Below, piece after piece: positions 22,476 through 36,289 of a stretch of 64,000 bases of DNA. Under the pieces are notes generated by a model. The model searched no databases, was not told the DNA's origin, and saw only the letters and a list, made by a program, of their open reading frames with translations. How positions within the stretch are numbered: the stretch's first letter is position 1; every line of letters begins with the position of its first letter. The translations under genes were made by a program, and so were the position numbers. The stretch is from Kingdonia uniflora. Its lineage: Eukaryota > Streptophyta > Magnoliopsida > Ranunculales > Circaeasteraceae. The stretch lies in NCBI GenBank assembly GCA_014058105.1, contig JACGCM010002156.1, forward strand, positions 372,001-436,000, given 5' to 3'.

Positions 22476-24850
22476 ATGTCTGATTATAATAAAGCTGCAT
22501 TCTTGAATGATCAGCTTTCGAAAAGAACCTCAATTTTTGGACTAAGAGTATGGGTTGTTCTTGGTATATGTGTTGGAGCTACTTTTGTTCTCATACTTTT
22601 TCTTATATCACTCTGGTTTACCTCAAAACGCAACACTTCTAAACACAACCCTTCAACCAAAACATCTACAAACACTACTACTACTACTATCCCAGTTGTG
22701 TCCAGGGAGATTCGGATAGACCAACATAATACTTCTCAACTTGCACTTAACCCATTGCCTGAAGCGGAACCGGTTAACCGAATTGAGAGACAAGCATTGC
22801 TTCTTCACCCAGAAGAGGAGCATCATCAGAGGATTCATATTGAGATTGGGAAAGATCATAGGATATCCTATCCGGAGCGGTGTGGGGGATCTTCGCATGA
22901 GAGTAGGTCAGGTGATCAAGTTGTTATAACTGTTCCTGAGGTGTCTCATTTGGGGTGGGGGCATTGGTATACACTTAGGGAGCTCGAGGCATCTACCAAT
23001 GGGTTTTCGGATGATAATGTTATTGGCGAAGGCGGATATGGGATTGTTTATAGAGGGTTGTTAGATGATAAGAGCACGGTCGCAGTCAAGAATTTGCTCA
23101 ATAACAGGTTAATATAGTTGTTTTTTTTTGCTAAACTTAGAATGTGGAGTTGCATTATCATAGAGAGGAGTGCTGAATTTAGAATGTAAGATAATGTAAT
23201 ATTTTTTGCAAAATTGTATAGTTATATGCCTGCTTTGTTTCTTCAGAGGACAAGCTGAGAGGGAGTTTAAGGTTGAAGTTGAAGCGATTGGACGTGTTCG
23301 ACATAAAAACTTAGTGAGGTTGTTGGGTTATGGTGCTGAAGGAGCTCATAGGTAATCATATTTTACGCTTAACTTCATATGTTGTTTCACTAATTGGGTT
23401 ATTTGTTTTAATGCCTTGGATGAAGCAAGGCACAGGTTGCGTTATCTCTTTTGTTTAAATTTAAATGTGTGGAAAGAAACTAATGTCTATTTTTACTTGA
23501 TTGGCTTTGTTTTTAGGATGCTTGTTTATGAGTATGTTGATAACGGGAACTTAGAACAGTGGCTTCATGGGGAGGTAGGTCCTTACAGCCCTCTTACATG
23601 GGAAATCAGGATGAACATCATCCTTGGAACCGCAAAAGGGTATGTTTTAATTATCATCTTTTACAGATTTGTCGTTTCCTTCAGATTCTTGCATTTTTTT
23701 TTTCCGCCTGGAGTGAAAATAGATAAAAATTACAGATTAACATATCTTCACGAGGGCCTTGAACCGAAGGTCGTTCATCGGGATGTTAAATCAAGCAACA
23801 TTTTGCTCGATAAGCAATGGAACCCCAAGGTATCTGACTTTGGTCTTGCTAAACTATTGGGATCGGAGAGTAGTTATGTCACAACCCGTGTGATGGGAAC
23901 TTTTGGGTCAGTTGAACTCTCTCGAATAATAGTTACCGGTTCTTAATTATAGTTGATTGTGTTTGGAGTAATATTTTGTTCTGATGTTTGCAGCTACGTA
24001 TCTCCTGAGTATGCTAGTACAGGCATGTTGAACGAACGGAGTGATGTATATAGTTTTGGGATTCTTATTATGGAGATAATTTCTGGAAGAAATCCCGTTG
24101 ATTATAGCCGGCCACCTGGAGAGGTACATGTAGTAATAGTAAGACTGGGAGATGTATTGTTGAACTATTTAAAAGGTTTATATTTTTTTAACTCTTTGTC
24201 AGAGATTTTCAGGTAAACCTTGTTGAGTGGCTGAAGACAATGGTTGCAAATCGGAACTCTGAGGGAGTTGTAGATCCGAAAATACCTGAGAAACCTTCTT
24301 CGAGGGCCTTGAAACGAGCCTTGTTAGTTGCACTGAAATGTGTGGACCCAGATTCACAAAAGAGGCCAAAGATGGGGCATGTAATACATATGCTTGAGGC
24401 TGATGATTTCCCCTTCAGAGATGTATGTCTGCTATCTTTTCATTTATATTTTCTATCATTCGATTCATTCCTAGAAAATCCTAAAAAACTTAAAAGAGGG
24501 GGGGTGGTTGTGTGAGAAAGAGAAACCTGCACAATTGGAATTTGAGCTGGTCTTCCATGGCACTATTAAAACTAGAAGCATGACAAATATCATTGCTTGT
24601 TTGTTATTGTTATATTACGTAGGAAGGAAAATAGGAAGCTAAATGTAACTGGTGATGAGCTACGACTACCGTTCAGAGGTTATGTTGTGGTTCCTTATAT
24701 TCGTATTTTCTTCTTCTATTGCTTTAGGATCGCCGAACTGGACGTGACACAGGACATATAAATCGTGATGGTCCAAGGCAGGTTACTGAATCAGGTGATA
24801 GTAGCGGTTATGAAAGTGGCACGCAGTACAACAGAGTAAGGCTGGAATAG
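22476..24850 (+). CDS. Receptor-like serine/threonine kinase, RLCK-V type (At2g42960/At5g18500-like)
   Basis: Seven exons can be joined by GT-AG introns: 22476-23107, 23247-23351, 23517-23639, 23736-23906, 23994-24123, 24213-24422 and 24728-24850. The total is 1,494 nt, encoding 497 aa. The protein has no signal peptide and a short N-terminus. A membrane segment lies at about 25-49 ([20 protein letters not shown]), then a Thr/Asn-rich linker. The kinase domain begins near 180, with glycine loop [11 protein letters not shown] (184-194), Lys205, [11 protein letters not shown] (Asp303), DFGLAKLL (321-328) and [10 protein letters not shown]. It lacks a ligand-binding ectodomain, as in the RLCK-V family. 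It should phosphorylate Ser/Thr on unknown partners at a membrane. All key catalytic residues are present. The last exon (DRRTGRD...) is inferred by frame and splice sites and is the least certain part. Confidence 0.92.
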
Positions 24851-26841
24851 TAAAGATGACCAAAGAAGATGAAAACTTATGTGAAGCTGGAGTAAGAGGT
24901 AAGGCTTATTTTCACCCAGAGCTGGCCTGTGCATGTACCATCTTAAGTAATTTGTATGTGCGGGTTGCATTGGCAGTATATATCATAGTTGCCATTTTTG
25001 TACTCGACGACGCTTTGTATACCATGTATAACACTTATGTTCAGGATTATAAATTATAGTCATTCCCAAAAAAGGCTTCCTCACATATAAATGTGTTGAC
25101 CTATGATAAATTGACGAAATCCTCAAACTTCCAAATCATCACGAATTATGTCAGCGTAAATCGTGTTGTAACAAATCTTCAGACCTTGCCTTCCAAGGTG
25201 GGAAAACCTTAGTTTTATTAAAAGGGGGGCCTTTGTATGAAATCTGAGGCATTGAATACATTTAGTTATAATTGAAGTTCGTTGTTCATGAGAGTAAAAC
25301 TAGTTGCAAGAATTAAATGTTTTTAAGTAAATGATGAAAGTGGCAAAAGAAAGTACTTATTTTAGCATTTGAGTAGGGTTGGATTGAAGGAAGTGGAGCC
25401 CTTCATTCACATGGGTCTTTAAAGCATTGTTCACAATCCTGGACTCTTGGTTGAGACATGATTTGTTTTCACAGCTGGGTTGTACTATAGATACACAATG
25501 CCTTAAACATCTTTACAGGGTTTGTTTTTAGAAGAAAGTCTTGGGGCGGCAGCTCTCATTTGGGTGTGGGGTCTTGGATTATGTGTTTATTGAGTTTTGA
25601 CTTGTGTGATATATGTGCTGGAGATAGAGAGAGTTTGGATTGCAGCTTGGTTTGGTTCATTGGTTTTTTATTCATTTAAATGGTAAGTATATTGTACTAT
25701 CCCCGGAGATTTTTTTTAACACTAAACTAGAATTGAATGTCAAAGTCTTTCAGCCATTCAGGATTAAGGTAAACGATTGAAGGATAAAACGTTCAAAACA
25801 GTAAACTCACAGTAACCCTCTATGGAAAAGGTCTTAACATGTATTTGGATAAATGTGGTTACTAGATAGACCAAGCAGGCGTAAAACTGTAACGTCTTTA
25901 GAGCTGTCAGAAATTTGGAATTACAGCCTAACACTTTTCTGCCAAATTTATGACAAAACCAATGATGTACATTATGCTCTATGTACATTTCAATTTCGTA
26001 AGGTTGTTTCATCATTAGTTGAAGTTGTTAAAGACTTCACTGACCCAAAAACTCGAAGATGTTTCAAATGATAGGATCTCATTTAAGCATGATGCTGAAA
26101 AAATATTCAAAGGCTAGGAAAAGAAGTAACAAGCGAAATTGTTTAATGGAGTTGGATTGATAGCTACTTATGAGTTTAGGACCACATTCGAACAATGTAA
26201 TATACTAGCTGTAAATCCATGTAATATGTTTTTTACGAGCCATATTCAGTGTCATTGTTACTTCAGAATATAGTTGAAAATGGAAAAAAAATCAACTTAC
26301 AATTCAAAGCTGGGATTCAAAGTTTTTCTTCTTTCTCATAATTATTGTTTGAAGAGATAATTATTCAGAGAACGATTTTTCCAAGGTTATTATCCAAAAG
26401 GCATAAGGAAAATAACTTGATTTCGAATGGTAACTAACTTATTTTCTGCGAAGAAATATTTCATCTGAAGTAATTTTGGAGAGATAATCAAAATGAGAAA
26501 ATTTGGGCTGGACAAATTGGAGAGGAAAAATTAGACTAAAAAAATATAGACAGGAAACTCGGAGGATACAATCTAAAGAAAGAAAATATTGAGAAACTAA
26601 GAATTGAGAGAATCTGTAGAGCGAGAATTAAGAAACACGCACCCCTTTCGTCAAGAGTTTAAACTAGTCACCAAGTGTAATAATAAAACACCCTATGCAT
26701 CGATGTTTCTTTCCTAGATCGGAACAAACAAGCAAAAAGGTTCATTTTTTTCAAGTCCCGCTATTAAATATTTGAAAGACACTGTATTATTCATTTTCTT
26801 TAATAATTGTAAAAAATATGAACATGAAGTTAAAAAAAAAG
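24851..26841. other. Intergenic sequence between two convergent genes
   Basis: No gene or repeat family was recognised. It should contain the 3' UTR of the kinase gene on the left and that of the PI-PLC-like gene on the right. The short ORFs (for example 24856-25059 and 25764-26015) show no motif. AT-rich throughout. Confidence 0.5.
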
Positions 26842-29322
26842 TTATCGATACAGTACAAGGAGAATGCTCGCAAGAATCACTCCAACAAAGCGCAAGTGAA
26901 GTAACCTGTTGGACAGAGTGGTGCCCATACTAGGGTTTAGATTCCTTATACCCAGTGAAGTCCCTGATTCGGCGTCACATCTTCCCGACGCAGTTTTATC
27001 CTGCTTATTTAGAATAGGAAAATAAATAAATTAAAAGTTCATATCAAGTCTGGATTCATCCTAATCAGATACACGTTGCTGTAATAATAACAATAGAAGT
27101 TGACGTTTAGTATGAAATGGTAGCAGACCTTGCAGTTAGCAATGTTGGAACAGCCACAAACTAGATGGCCATTAGCTTCATCTACTGCTTCCGGAGCTCC
27201 CGCTCCATCACTTCTCTGCAAAATGCCAGTTGTTATACTTAAGACAGCCTTTCATCAGTTTCTTGTATGTCTTTGTTTACTTGCTTACTGTTAACGGTAA
27301 TTACCTTGTAAAAATCTACTGTAACGAAGTTAGGCATCCGCTTACCCGCAGCTAAATAACATGTGTTCATCATACTGATAAGTGAAGCTGAATTATGCTT
27401 GCAAGCTTCCAATACATCAGGAATGGTAGGGAAATAATTCATTAACACAAGTGATCTTGAAGTCGTGTTCAACGGAGATGATTCTTCACGGTTTGGACAA
27501 AACTCTTCTATCATCCCACCATTACCATCTGTACTTTAAACTGTTAGTTGGTCTAGTTGCTATGAATTAGTTTTGATTATGAGGAAAAAGAAGAAGTAAG
27601 ACTCACATTGGTTCTCAACAATGTAATTCCATTCGTAAGCAATCCCTTCAGTAACTTCTTTTTCCAGTACTGAGGTGAAGACAACCAAGCGTTGGTTCTT
27701 CTGGATCATGTCATCTACAGTAGGCCAATCCCCTCCATTTTTCGGCATACGAGAGACAGGAAACCAGAACTTTGTGAGGCCAGCGGCATTGAATATCTTA
27801 CTGAGGCCCAGCGGGGACTTGACATAGTCTTCTAGGATGACTGTGACGATCTCCAAAGGATTTGACTCGAGAAAAACTTGGATTTCTTTCAAGATGTTAA
27901 TAGCAGGTTGCTAATTTACCAATTAGATTAAGATTTTTTTTAGTAAATAATAAAATTAATCAAAAATTGCTAGTATTAAGGATGAATTTCTGTAAGCACT
28001 TACAAATGCGGTGAAGTTAAAGCAAAGGCCACCATAGGAATGACACAACCAAATATCGTTCTCAAAATCATACACATCCAACATCAAACCTCTAACCCCA
28101 TTCTGCGGAACCATAAAACTTCTTAGCCAGAGCAACGAATAATAAAAGAAAAGACGAGCGATAATAGATGGTTATGAACAACGCTATGTTACAAACACAA
28201 ACAACCTCTCAAAAGGACATCATTTAGCAAATCAATATTACTCTGTTAATCATTCAGATGCATTTTTTTTTAAATATTTGTTTAACTTTGGATGTTGGCG
28301 CTTCTCAAATAGGTACCAATAACAAGCTAAAAAATGTCACAAAAAGATGTCCTTCCATCCTCTTCTTCTCCCCTGTCTCCCCATTTCTCTATCTTCTCTC
28401 CAATTTCTTCTCCCCGTCTCTCTACCTTCTACCCATCTCCTCTCTCTGGTCGTTTCACCCTCTGCGTTCACTAATAGTATCGATATAGTCCATATAGAAC
28501 CTTATTTTCCTAATGTCTCTTAAAATTCCCAATGCTCTCAAGGCTCAAGCTAGTTTATGTGTTGCCTTAAAAAAACAAAAACAGTTTATGTGTCATCTGT
28601 TGTTTCCAGTACTAGTATTCGCCTATTAGGTGGTGCAGATAAACTTTATGTGGCATCCATTTTCTCATTTTAAGCGCCACATGATACTTCATTTTCCACT
28701 TAAACCGTCATAAATATGTCAGATGCTGTACAGTGGGGACTAAACTAGATGTTACTAGCATATGGTTCACATAGGGTTTTTTTGCAGGAGAAAATGAGAA
28801 GAAAGAACAGGTAATTTTCACACTTACATTGAGTTGTCCAGTAATGGAGTCTTGCTGATTTGTAGGAGATAAAATAACAGACCCCGTCGCAGATTTCTCA
28901 CCCAAACGAGCAAATGCATTGTGTGTCGTCAACCATGAATATCGATTAAACGGTAACCCCTTCACCTTCATTTCAAAACAACCAACAACAAAAACAATCC
29001 CTTACTAGTAAGAAATATATGTCAAAGATGATTCCTTGTTTCTTATAAAAAAATTTACCTGTGTTGTGGGGATTACGGGTTGGATTCGAGTACATCGAGG
29101 CCGAACATTTCCTTTTGCGACACATGTTTCGCAGTGTAACCCTTTGTCACAATTATGGTTTACCACGCAGGTTTGCCCAGTCTGTGATCATGAAACAAAA
29201 GAGAAATATTAGTTGAAAGAGTTTGATGGAGGGTGATATTAGAATGAGATAGATACCTTGAGAGCAGAAGAGTATGTGAATAGTAGAGTTGTGATAAAAA
29301 AATAGTGAATGAAGTTTGTCAT
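26842..29322 (-). CDS. PI-PLC X domain-containing protein (At5g67130-like), probably GPI-anchored
   Basis: Eight exons on the minus strand: 29322-29257, 29181-29059, 28965-28828, 28102-28004, 27910-27607, 27528-27305, 27215-27129 and 27000-26842. All introns are GT-AG and the joined frame encodes 399 aa. An N-terminal hydrophobic signal ([16 protein letters not shown]) precedes a Cys-rich segment ([16 protein letters not shown]). The X domain follows with WLTTHNAF (His78), [10 protein letters not shown] and LCHSYGG (His130). These two histidines correspond to the acid-base pair of bacterial-type PI-PLC. The C-terminus ends in a hydrophobic stretch ([15 protein letters not shown]), as for GPI attachment. 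There is no Y or C2 domain, so it is not a classical plant PLC. The true substrate is unknown. The intron between exons 3 and 4 is the longest (725 bp) and has a CT-rich tract. Confidence 0.92.
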
Positions 29323-30080
29323 CTGCAATATTTTTCTCTAAGAGATTGTATTACAATGAGAAAATAAAAAACGTAGTAGAAGAGGAAGAGTTTGGCATGC
29401 CTTGTGAGTTTGGTTCTCTTTTGTGTGTTTTATTGGTCCACGGCTTTTAAAACTCGTAATTTGCATGTCAATTTCTCAATTAAATATATGATCCCACATC
29501 TCCCCCTTCTGTTGTTGGTTATAACAAGTGCCAATTAAAAAAGCTGCTTTTTGAGTGGGAAATCTCACAAAATTGTGGGATCTTTCAGCAAAAAATCTCT
29601 GAGATTTCGGCCAATTTTTTTCAGTTTTGAGAAAGCCTTTTTTTTTTTTTGAAATGTTTTTAGTACAGATGGCCAATTTACAAGATGGTATCCACACCTT
29701 TGAGGCTTTCTGTTTTAGTATTTAGGTCTCCGGTAATCCAGGCTTAGTAATACTCACTGCCCCTTACTTGCTCTTGGCTGGCTCTCTCCTTAATATATGA
29801 GTCTAGCTCCTGGTATCATTGTGGGATTCGTCCCAATGACCTAAAACAGCTTGGTCATCTCTAGAAGTGCCTGAATCATGTGCTTAGAAGTCCGGATCTG
29901 AGAGCCACGTCAGAATTAATGCTCTGGCCGTGCCTCACTCTGGTGCATAAAGATTACGTGTGTGTGTTTGTGTGTGTTAAATTAGATCCTAATAGTCAAA
30001 TTTCCTATTAGGTTTAAGAAAGTTTATCATTTTTGAGAAATTTTTGACAAAATATTTGGAACTTATTCAAACCATCCAGT
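29323..30080. other. Intergenic sequence upstream of the PI-PLC-like gene
   Basis: No gene. The ATG of the minus-strand gene is at 29322, so this is its promoter and 5' UTR. A GT microsatellite (tgtgtgtgtttgtgtgtg) lies near 29958. A T-run is present near 29638-29650. Confidence 0.45.
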
Positions 30081-30186
30081 GGGGTCTTGGCTCAGTGGTG
30101 GTTGTGACCCTCCACTAAAAGAGGAGACTCCAGGTTACAAGTCCCTAAATATAACTGGCTTGCCTTGCAAAAGAAAAAGAAAAAGA
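30081..30186 (+). mobile_element. Probable tRNA-derived SINE (short)
   Basis: The sequence has an RNA polymerase III A-box-like motif TGGCTCAGTGG at 30088-30098 and a B-box-like motif GGTTACAAGTCC at 30133-30144, about 45 bases downstream. It ends in an A-rich tail (aaaagaaaaagaaaaag). This layout fits a tRNA-derived SINE head with a short body. No target duplication was confirmed. It could instead be a decayed tRNA-like sequence. Confidence 0.45.
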
Positions 30187-30991
30187 ATCGATTTGAATGA
30201 TTTGGTATTAAGTTATATATAGTGAATATGGATATTGATTTAAGGTTATTTGTGATATAGCTATATCTGCAAAAATGTTGCACCAAAGTAGTAACAAAGA
30301 TTTTGCCGGTTTCATATAAGTTAAGTGCCACAAAATTTGAATGATTGGTGGTCACTATGGTCTAATGACCTCAAGGTCCTTCTAGCAGGGCATAAAGTTA
30401 AAATAACCACTAACTTGAGAGTCGAATGTGGAGGGGTGAGTACCTAAAAGCATTCAGATGTAGGGGTAGTTTTGGAAATAAGAAACTTACCAGTTTTGGT
30501 ATTACAAATAATTTGGAGGTTCTTCTTTTACACCCCAGAGATAAGCAAGAGTGTAAAAGCCCAAATTATGGAGAGGCATCCTCTAATCTAATTGCAATCC
30601 TCTCTCTCTCTCTCTCAAACTTAATTTTGAACTTAGTAAACTTATAGTCACGCTAAGTTACAGTGGCGTAATCTTGTTGGCACAATAAGTTTCTAAATTG
30701 GAGAGTTGTAGTTTAGTAATACAAGAAGAGTTGTAGTTTAGTGTAATTATTTTTTGAAGGAGTCAGACATGAATTGGATACACCATTAGATAAATAGAAA
30801 TAAAAAATGATGAACTTTGGCGAGGAATAAAGAGGGGAGTCTCTGCGCATGCAGCAGCAGACACTTCTGGAGATGCTTTGAAGAAAGAAAGTGTAGATCC
30901 CACCCACCAACACCAACATCAGCATCAACACTTGCCATTTTCTTCCTCAGTTTTATTCACTCTCTTCTCCTCCTGAAACTGCTTCTCATCA
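30187..30991. other. Upstream region of the SPARK kinase gene
   Basis: No gene. It contains a CT microsatellite (tctctctctctctc near 30601). The last ~100 bases (CT-rich, cttctcctcctgaaactg) look like a 5' UTR running into the ATG at 30992. Confidence 0.4.
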
Positions 30992-33900
30992 ATGTTGGTT
31001 TTAGTGGCTGCCACCACACTTGTGCTCTCTCTAATGGCTTCTCTTCAAATGCACCACCTGATTGTAATGGCACAAGGTAAAACCCCTTTCTCACTCTGTT
31101 TAAAGTTTGCTTCTTTCTTTCCCACAACCCACTTTAATCTTACCCTTTATCTGGGTGAAGATACAAGTGGCATCTATTGGGGCCTTACTGTTCAAACCTT
31201 AACCCCTTCTCTATTTTAGCTTAATGGGTATTTCAGTTTTTGGTTTCTGATGAATATAGACTTGTTATTTTATATGCCCATTGTTTTTTGAAACTTTATT
31301 TGCATTAGGGTGCATGATATTATTGTTTCTTTATTTTTGGGATTTCTAGTAATTAGTGATGCATTTATGTCCTTGTGTTACATTTCTTGTAGTAATTTGT
31401 GTTATATATGTCTTTCTAAGTATTTACACCTTTTTTTTCTTCTCCCACTTAAATACAGTTGATAACATTAGGTATTGTGGAAATGTATGTACTTTAAGGT
31501 TTTTGAATGTAGCTATTCAAACCTTTCCACTTTCCAACACAAGCTTTAGAATACAGGCGTATTTGCCAACATATACTAGTTGAAGTATTGTTTCTAGAAC
31601 TTGTAGTTATTAATCAGTTGTTGTCTTAGGGTACCTAGTTTTTTTTTTTTTTAATGAATAGAAGTACCACCTCTTATAGTGCTTCCTACTTAATTTCATG
31701 TGATATCTTTACTTGATTGTTTATGTTCGCTCTATATGCTCTTGCACAATAGTGATCATGTTTTGTATTCTTACGTGTGAAATATCTCCACAATGTCTAA
31801 GTAGAGCTAATAACATTCTTTCCGCTAAAGCTTTTTTTTTTTCTTCTTTTTCTGAATGTGCAGATTGTCCCCTAGATTTGAGGGGGTCTAATTTCACTCT
31901 ACCACCCTCTATATGCACTAATCAAGACGATAGAGGGAAATGTTGCCGTTACATCAATGCCTTTATAGCTGTTTCTGTTTCACGATATGCAAATGCAACA
32001 AGAAATCTTGGGGTTCCGTCTGAGCTATCTGAGATCTGTCATCGTTCAGTATCAGAGACTTTAGGATTCTATGGAGTTCCACCTAATGCAATGATATATT
32101 GTGGTTTGGGGACGAAAATCCTCTTCAATTATGAATGCAAGGGCCGAACAACTGTCACGCAAATACTGCGCTCTCCAAAGTTTAAAAATGTAACTAAGAA
32201 CTGCCAGTTACCACTGACAGAGGAAGGTAGTTGCAGAAGGTGCATATATGCTGGCATTGTTTATCTTCGCCACCTTATAGGAGCAGAAAATAATATGACT
32301 TTGAGTACTTGTCGAGATGCAACTTTTGTTGCTCTTGCAAGCCAAGGTGACAACACCTCGGCTATTGACATTGCAAGTTGCTACTTTGGGGTTCAAGGAC
32401 ATAATGTTCCACCAGGTAATAGTTTTGTCAAGATAAATGCTTCGTATTTTTACATAGACAACCACAATCAGACAGTTTTGAGTTCCCTACCCGAAATGAA
32501 TAAAGTTTTCATTTCTAGCTTATTTACCCATTGTCATGCTGGCAGATTTTTTTACTTTACATTTTCCAAACAACCTCTAAATTCCGAAATCCATGAATAA
32601 GCACAAGGAAGATCAACAAAAGGACGAGTTGACGAAAAGTCAGGAAAAGAAAAAATTGGATACTAAATGACCTTATAATCTTTTTATATTTCCTTCATTA
32701 AATTGCTGCTGACATTAAAATGTTGTATTGCTGCATTTTCAGTGGAAATATCAAATCCTTCTTCACCTTTACCTGGACCTGAGGCTTCTCCAAGTCCACT
32801 GCCTGCCGCTAGCCCTGGTCAGCTTCTAGTAGGCATGCATTTTAAGGAGCGTCATCATCGCTACCACCTCACTGTAATCCCATCTGTTGGCATTGCCATT
32901 ATAGCTGTCGCCGTTCTAGTGCTATTTGTCCTGATACTTCTCATTCGTAGAAAAAAACGAGAGCTCGAGGGTTCAGATAAAGCTGATGGAACTTCTTGGA
33001 ACACCTTTCCCCCTCGACAAATTTGGAACTGTCAGGAAGGTCTGTTTAACACTTCTTCTTCTTTTTTCTCTCTTTTTGCAGTCCTTGTTAAAAAGCATAA
33101 AAGACATTCTACTCTTCGAAAATAATCTATCTTGTTAGTACTTGCAAAAAAGAAGAAGAAAGGGGGATCCTACTAAGTCATTTGTAATGTCAAACGGTTG
33201 AACGACATTCATGTGTTTTGTTACTATTATTTTTTCTGGAAATGCAATTTTACTGCTCAGATCAAAAACGACTTTAGAAAAGTAATTTTTCGAGATTCGG
33301 TAGAAAACTACATTATCTCAAACTTCATCTTCCATCATATTAAACAAAATGGCATATGTGTGAACAAATGCGATTGTACGACATGCAGGTCCTTCATCAA
33401 TATTCCGGAAGTTCAGCTACAAGGAGACAAAGAAGGCAACTGAAAACTTTAGCATAATCCTTGGGCGAGGGGGATATGGGACTGTCTACAAGGCTCAGTT
33501 TAGTGATGGTTTTACCGCAGCAGTTAAGTTTATGAACAAAGTCTCTGAGAAAGGAGAGGATGAGTTTTGTCGCGAGATGGAGATTCTTGGGAGACTGCAC
33601 CATCGTCATCTTGTTGCACTAAGAGGTTTCTGCGTAGAGAAAAATAAGAGGTGCTTCTATATTGAAAAAAACACAAATGTCAGTCCAGTTTTTAAAAAAG
33701 CCCCGACTTTTATATATTTGTAAAAGGAACCTTAAACGACATTTCATTGGCTTTTTTTTTTTGAATTGTGAGTTTGATGGAAAAACTGTTTGAGTGCCAT
33801 TTTTTAAATGGCATTTCATACATAGTATTGAAAATGCTGAAAACCTGAAAATAGATTAGTACCATTTGGTTTCTTCTGCAATTTTTTTTTATCTTCTTTC

Positions 33901-35497
33901 AGTGATAGAGTTAAATTCATATTTATCTTTGAGAAAATTTCTATTATTTGTTGTTTTTTGTCTTATCCCCATTTCATTGTGAGCAGGTTTCTGATGTACG
34001 AGTACATGAAAAATGGAAGCTTGAGGGATCACTTACATTGTATGTTTCTCCATTTACCTTTGATTTATTTATGATATTGCTAGTATCTAGGTGTTTATTT
34101 GATCCCCAAGTAAGATTGATCTCCTGTCCATGCAGCTTCAAAAAGTCCATTAAGTTGGCGATCTCGAATGCAGATTGCCATTGACATCGCCAATGCTCTG
34201 GTATGTCTCTTTTGGCCATTTGTGCTCAATTTGTCTAAATTGGATTCTCTGTTTCATTTTATTGGCTTCATATACTTGAAATATATTGCTAACTCCACAT
34301 GTAGGAATACCTCCATTTCTATTGTGACCCACCTCTCTGCCACCGAGACATAAAGTCCAGCAATATCCTACTGGACGAGAACTTTGTTGCAAAGGTACTG
34401 TACCTCGCTTGCTACCATTTTCACTTGGTAGTATTGAACCAACTTCGAGTAAAAAGCTTCTTCTTTCTACAGCTTGCTGATTTTGGCCTTGTTCATGCCT
34501 CAAGAAGTGGTGCGATCAGCTTTGAACCAGTGAGCACAGATATCCGGGGAACTCCAGGTAATAAATGACTTATAGAACAAGAGCATCTAGAATACTGTAA
34601 AGCTAACAATAATTAAAAGGCAAAGAAAAATACTCTTCAATGATTTTGTGAAGTTGTATGATTCACCCAGAAACTACGAAAAAAAGAGATTGTAAGAGTA
34701 GGAAGCTTAGTTGCATCCAATCTAAAAAAAAAAGTAGCGAACACCATTTAGATTAGCCTCCCGCTGGGATGCGGCATTTGGATTGAGGTTCTGTTGTTTT
34801 TCCGGTTTACATCCGAAAATTCACATTTTAGATTATCGATTATCTATCCACAGTTCAAAATGGTGAAGAGCTTAGAGATGCTCTTGAGTCTCAACTCTTA
34901 ACACTTCATTATCTCCTTTCCCTATATTGTTTATTCTAAAGAGACCTTAACGGTTAGGTGGCTTGCACAGGTTATATGGATCCCGAATATGTGGTGACTC
35001 AGGAGCTAACAGAGAAGAGTGATGTATACAGTTATGGTGTGTTTCTATTAGAGCTAGTGAGTGCAAGGCAAGCGATACAGGACAACAGGAATATAGTAGA
35101 ATGGTCCCAGATATATATGGAAACTGATTCTAGACTACCAGAGCTAGTGGATACTGCAATTAGGGACTCCTTCAATATAGAACAACTACAAACAGTCATA
35201 TCAATTGTGCGCTGGTGCACCCAAAGAGAAGGAAGAATAAGGCCTACAATAAAACAAGTTCTTAGGCTGCTGTATGAGAGCTCGGATCCTATGTACAATG
35301 GCTTTATAGAGGCCGTGGAAGGTGAAAATTGTGATGGCACGAAAAATTGTGAGAAAACTAGTAAAGGAAAGATTCACAATAGTGAGGGAATCTTTCACAG
35401 TGGCGATGCACGCTATCTCCCCTCTTCTTCAAGTACTTCTAGGTCTTACTGCAGTAGAAGCTTTTTACTCGAAGTTGGTTCACCACAGTCACCTTAA
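30992..35497 (+). CDS. SPARK-domain receptor-like kinase (At1g49730-like)
   Basis: Nine exons: 30992-31076, 31864-32415, 32743-33039, 33389-33650, 33987-34039, 34136-34200, 34305-34394, 34473-34557 and 34971-35497. The joined frame is 2,016 nt, encoding 671 aa. A signal peptide (1-28) is followed by a Cys-rich SPARK ectodomain (about 29-205: [43 protein letters not shown]). A Pro/Ser-rich stalk (218-238) and a membrane helix (257-280) come next. The kinase has [10 protein letters not shown] (337-346), Lys358, [12 protein letters not shown] (Asp453), ADFGLVHAS (470-478) and GYMDPEY. It should be an active plasma-membrane Ser/Thr kinase. SPARK receptors include ARK proteins of arbuscular mycorrhiza; whether this gene is of that branch cannot be told here. 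Exon 5 is only 53 nt. Confidence 0.92.
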
Positions 35498-36285
35498 AAC
35501 TTTTTCTCTGCTTGATATGGTTGAGTCCCACTCTCATAAACTGTTCAGCAACCTGAAATGAATCACAAGCTATACTGAACTGCATTTGTGTTAGCAGAGG
35601 CTTAGAGTATTCTGCAGCTACTGATTTACAGGTATGTTTGCTCAATTTCATTGGGTTGCATTCCTTTCACTACAATGTGAAAAATCTCAAAAATATTACG
35701 TTCTCTGTATACATACCACGAGGAATGGTCATGCTCATTGTTTTTGGTATTTTCGATTTATGAGCAATATATAAATACCTTTTGCATCGCTTGCACTAAT
35801 GAATTTTTTGTGGTATAGGATACGATCCAAGCATAGATATTGTTACAAATATAGGGTTTTGCTAGTTTTGGTCTGCACATTGCTTCATGTATTAAATCCA
35901 CCTATTCCATCTCTTCAAATCTACTGGTTGTGCCGGTGGTTATCACTATACCCCTATAAATACAATTGATGTTGATTTCTTAACTAAAATAAAGATCATA
36001 ATGGCTTAATTTTCTTTCTTGATAATTAACGAGATTTCATTAACTTAAAAAGCAAAAAAACGAGGCTCCAGTGATATAACCTTACAGAAAGACAACCATT
36101 TAGCTCCAAGATGAACCAAACACAAAATAAAAAACAATGACAAAAGCCTTCCAAATAATAAGGAAAACCTTAAGAACTCACGGAGTCAGTCTCCCTGCAT
36201 AAGTTTTCAACAAAAAACCCAAGTCCCCCAGACTCCCAATACTACTAGAGAAAGATAGTATTCCTAAAATTACAGATGGTTTTAT
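35498..36285. other. Intergenic sequence
   Basis: Probable 3' UTR of the SPARK kinase gene followed by AT-rich sequence. No gene was recognised on either strand. Confidence 0.45.
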
Positions 36286-36289
36286 ACAG

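Noticed and set aside
29740..29990. Second SINE-like or tRNA-like segment (GGGATTCGTCCC)
   Set aside because: Only a weak B-box-like motif on either strand, no A-box at the right distance and no A-tail.
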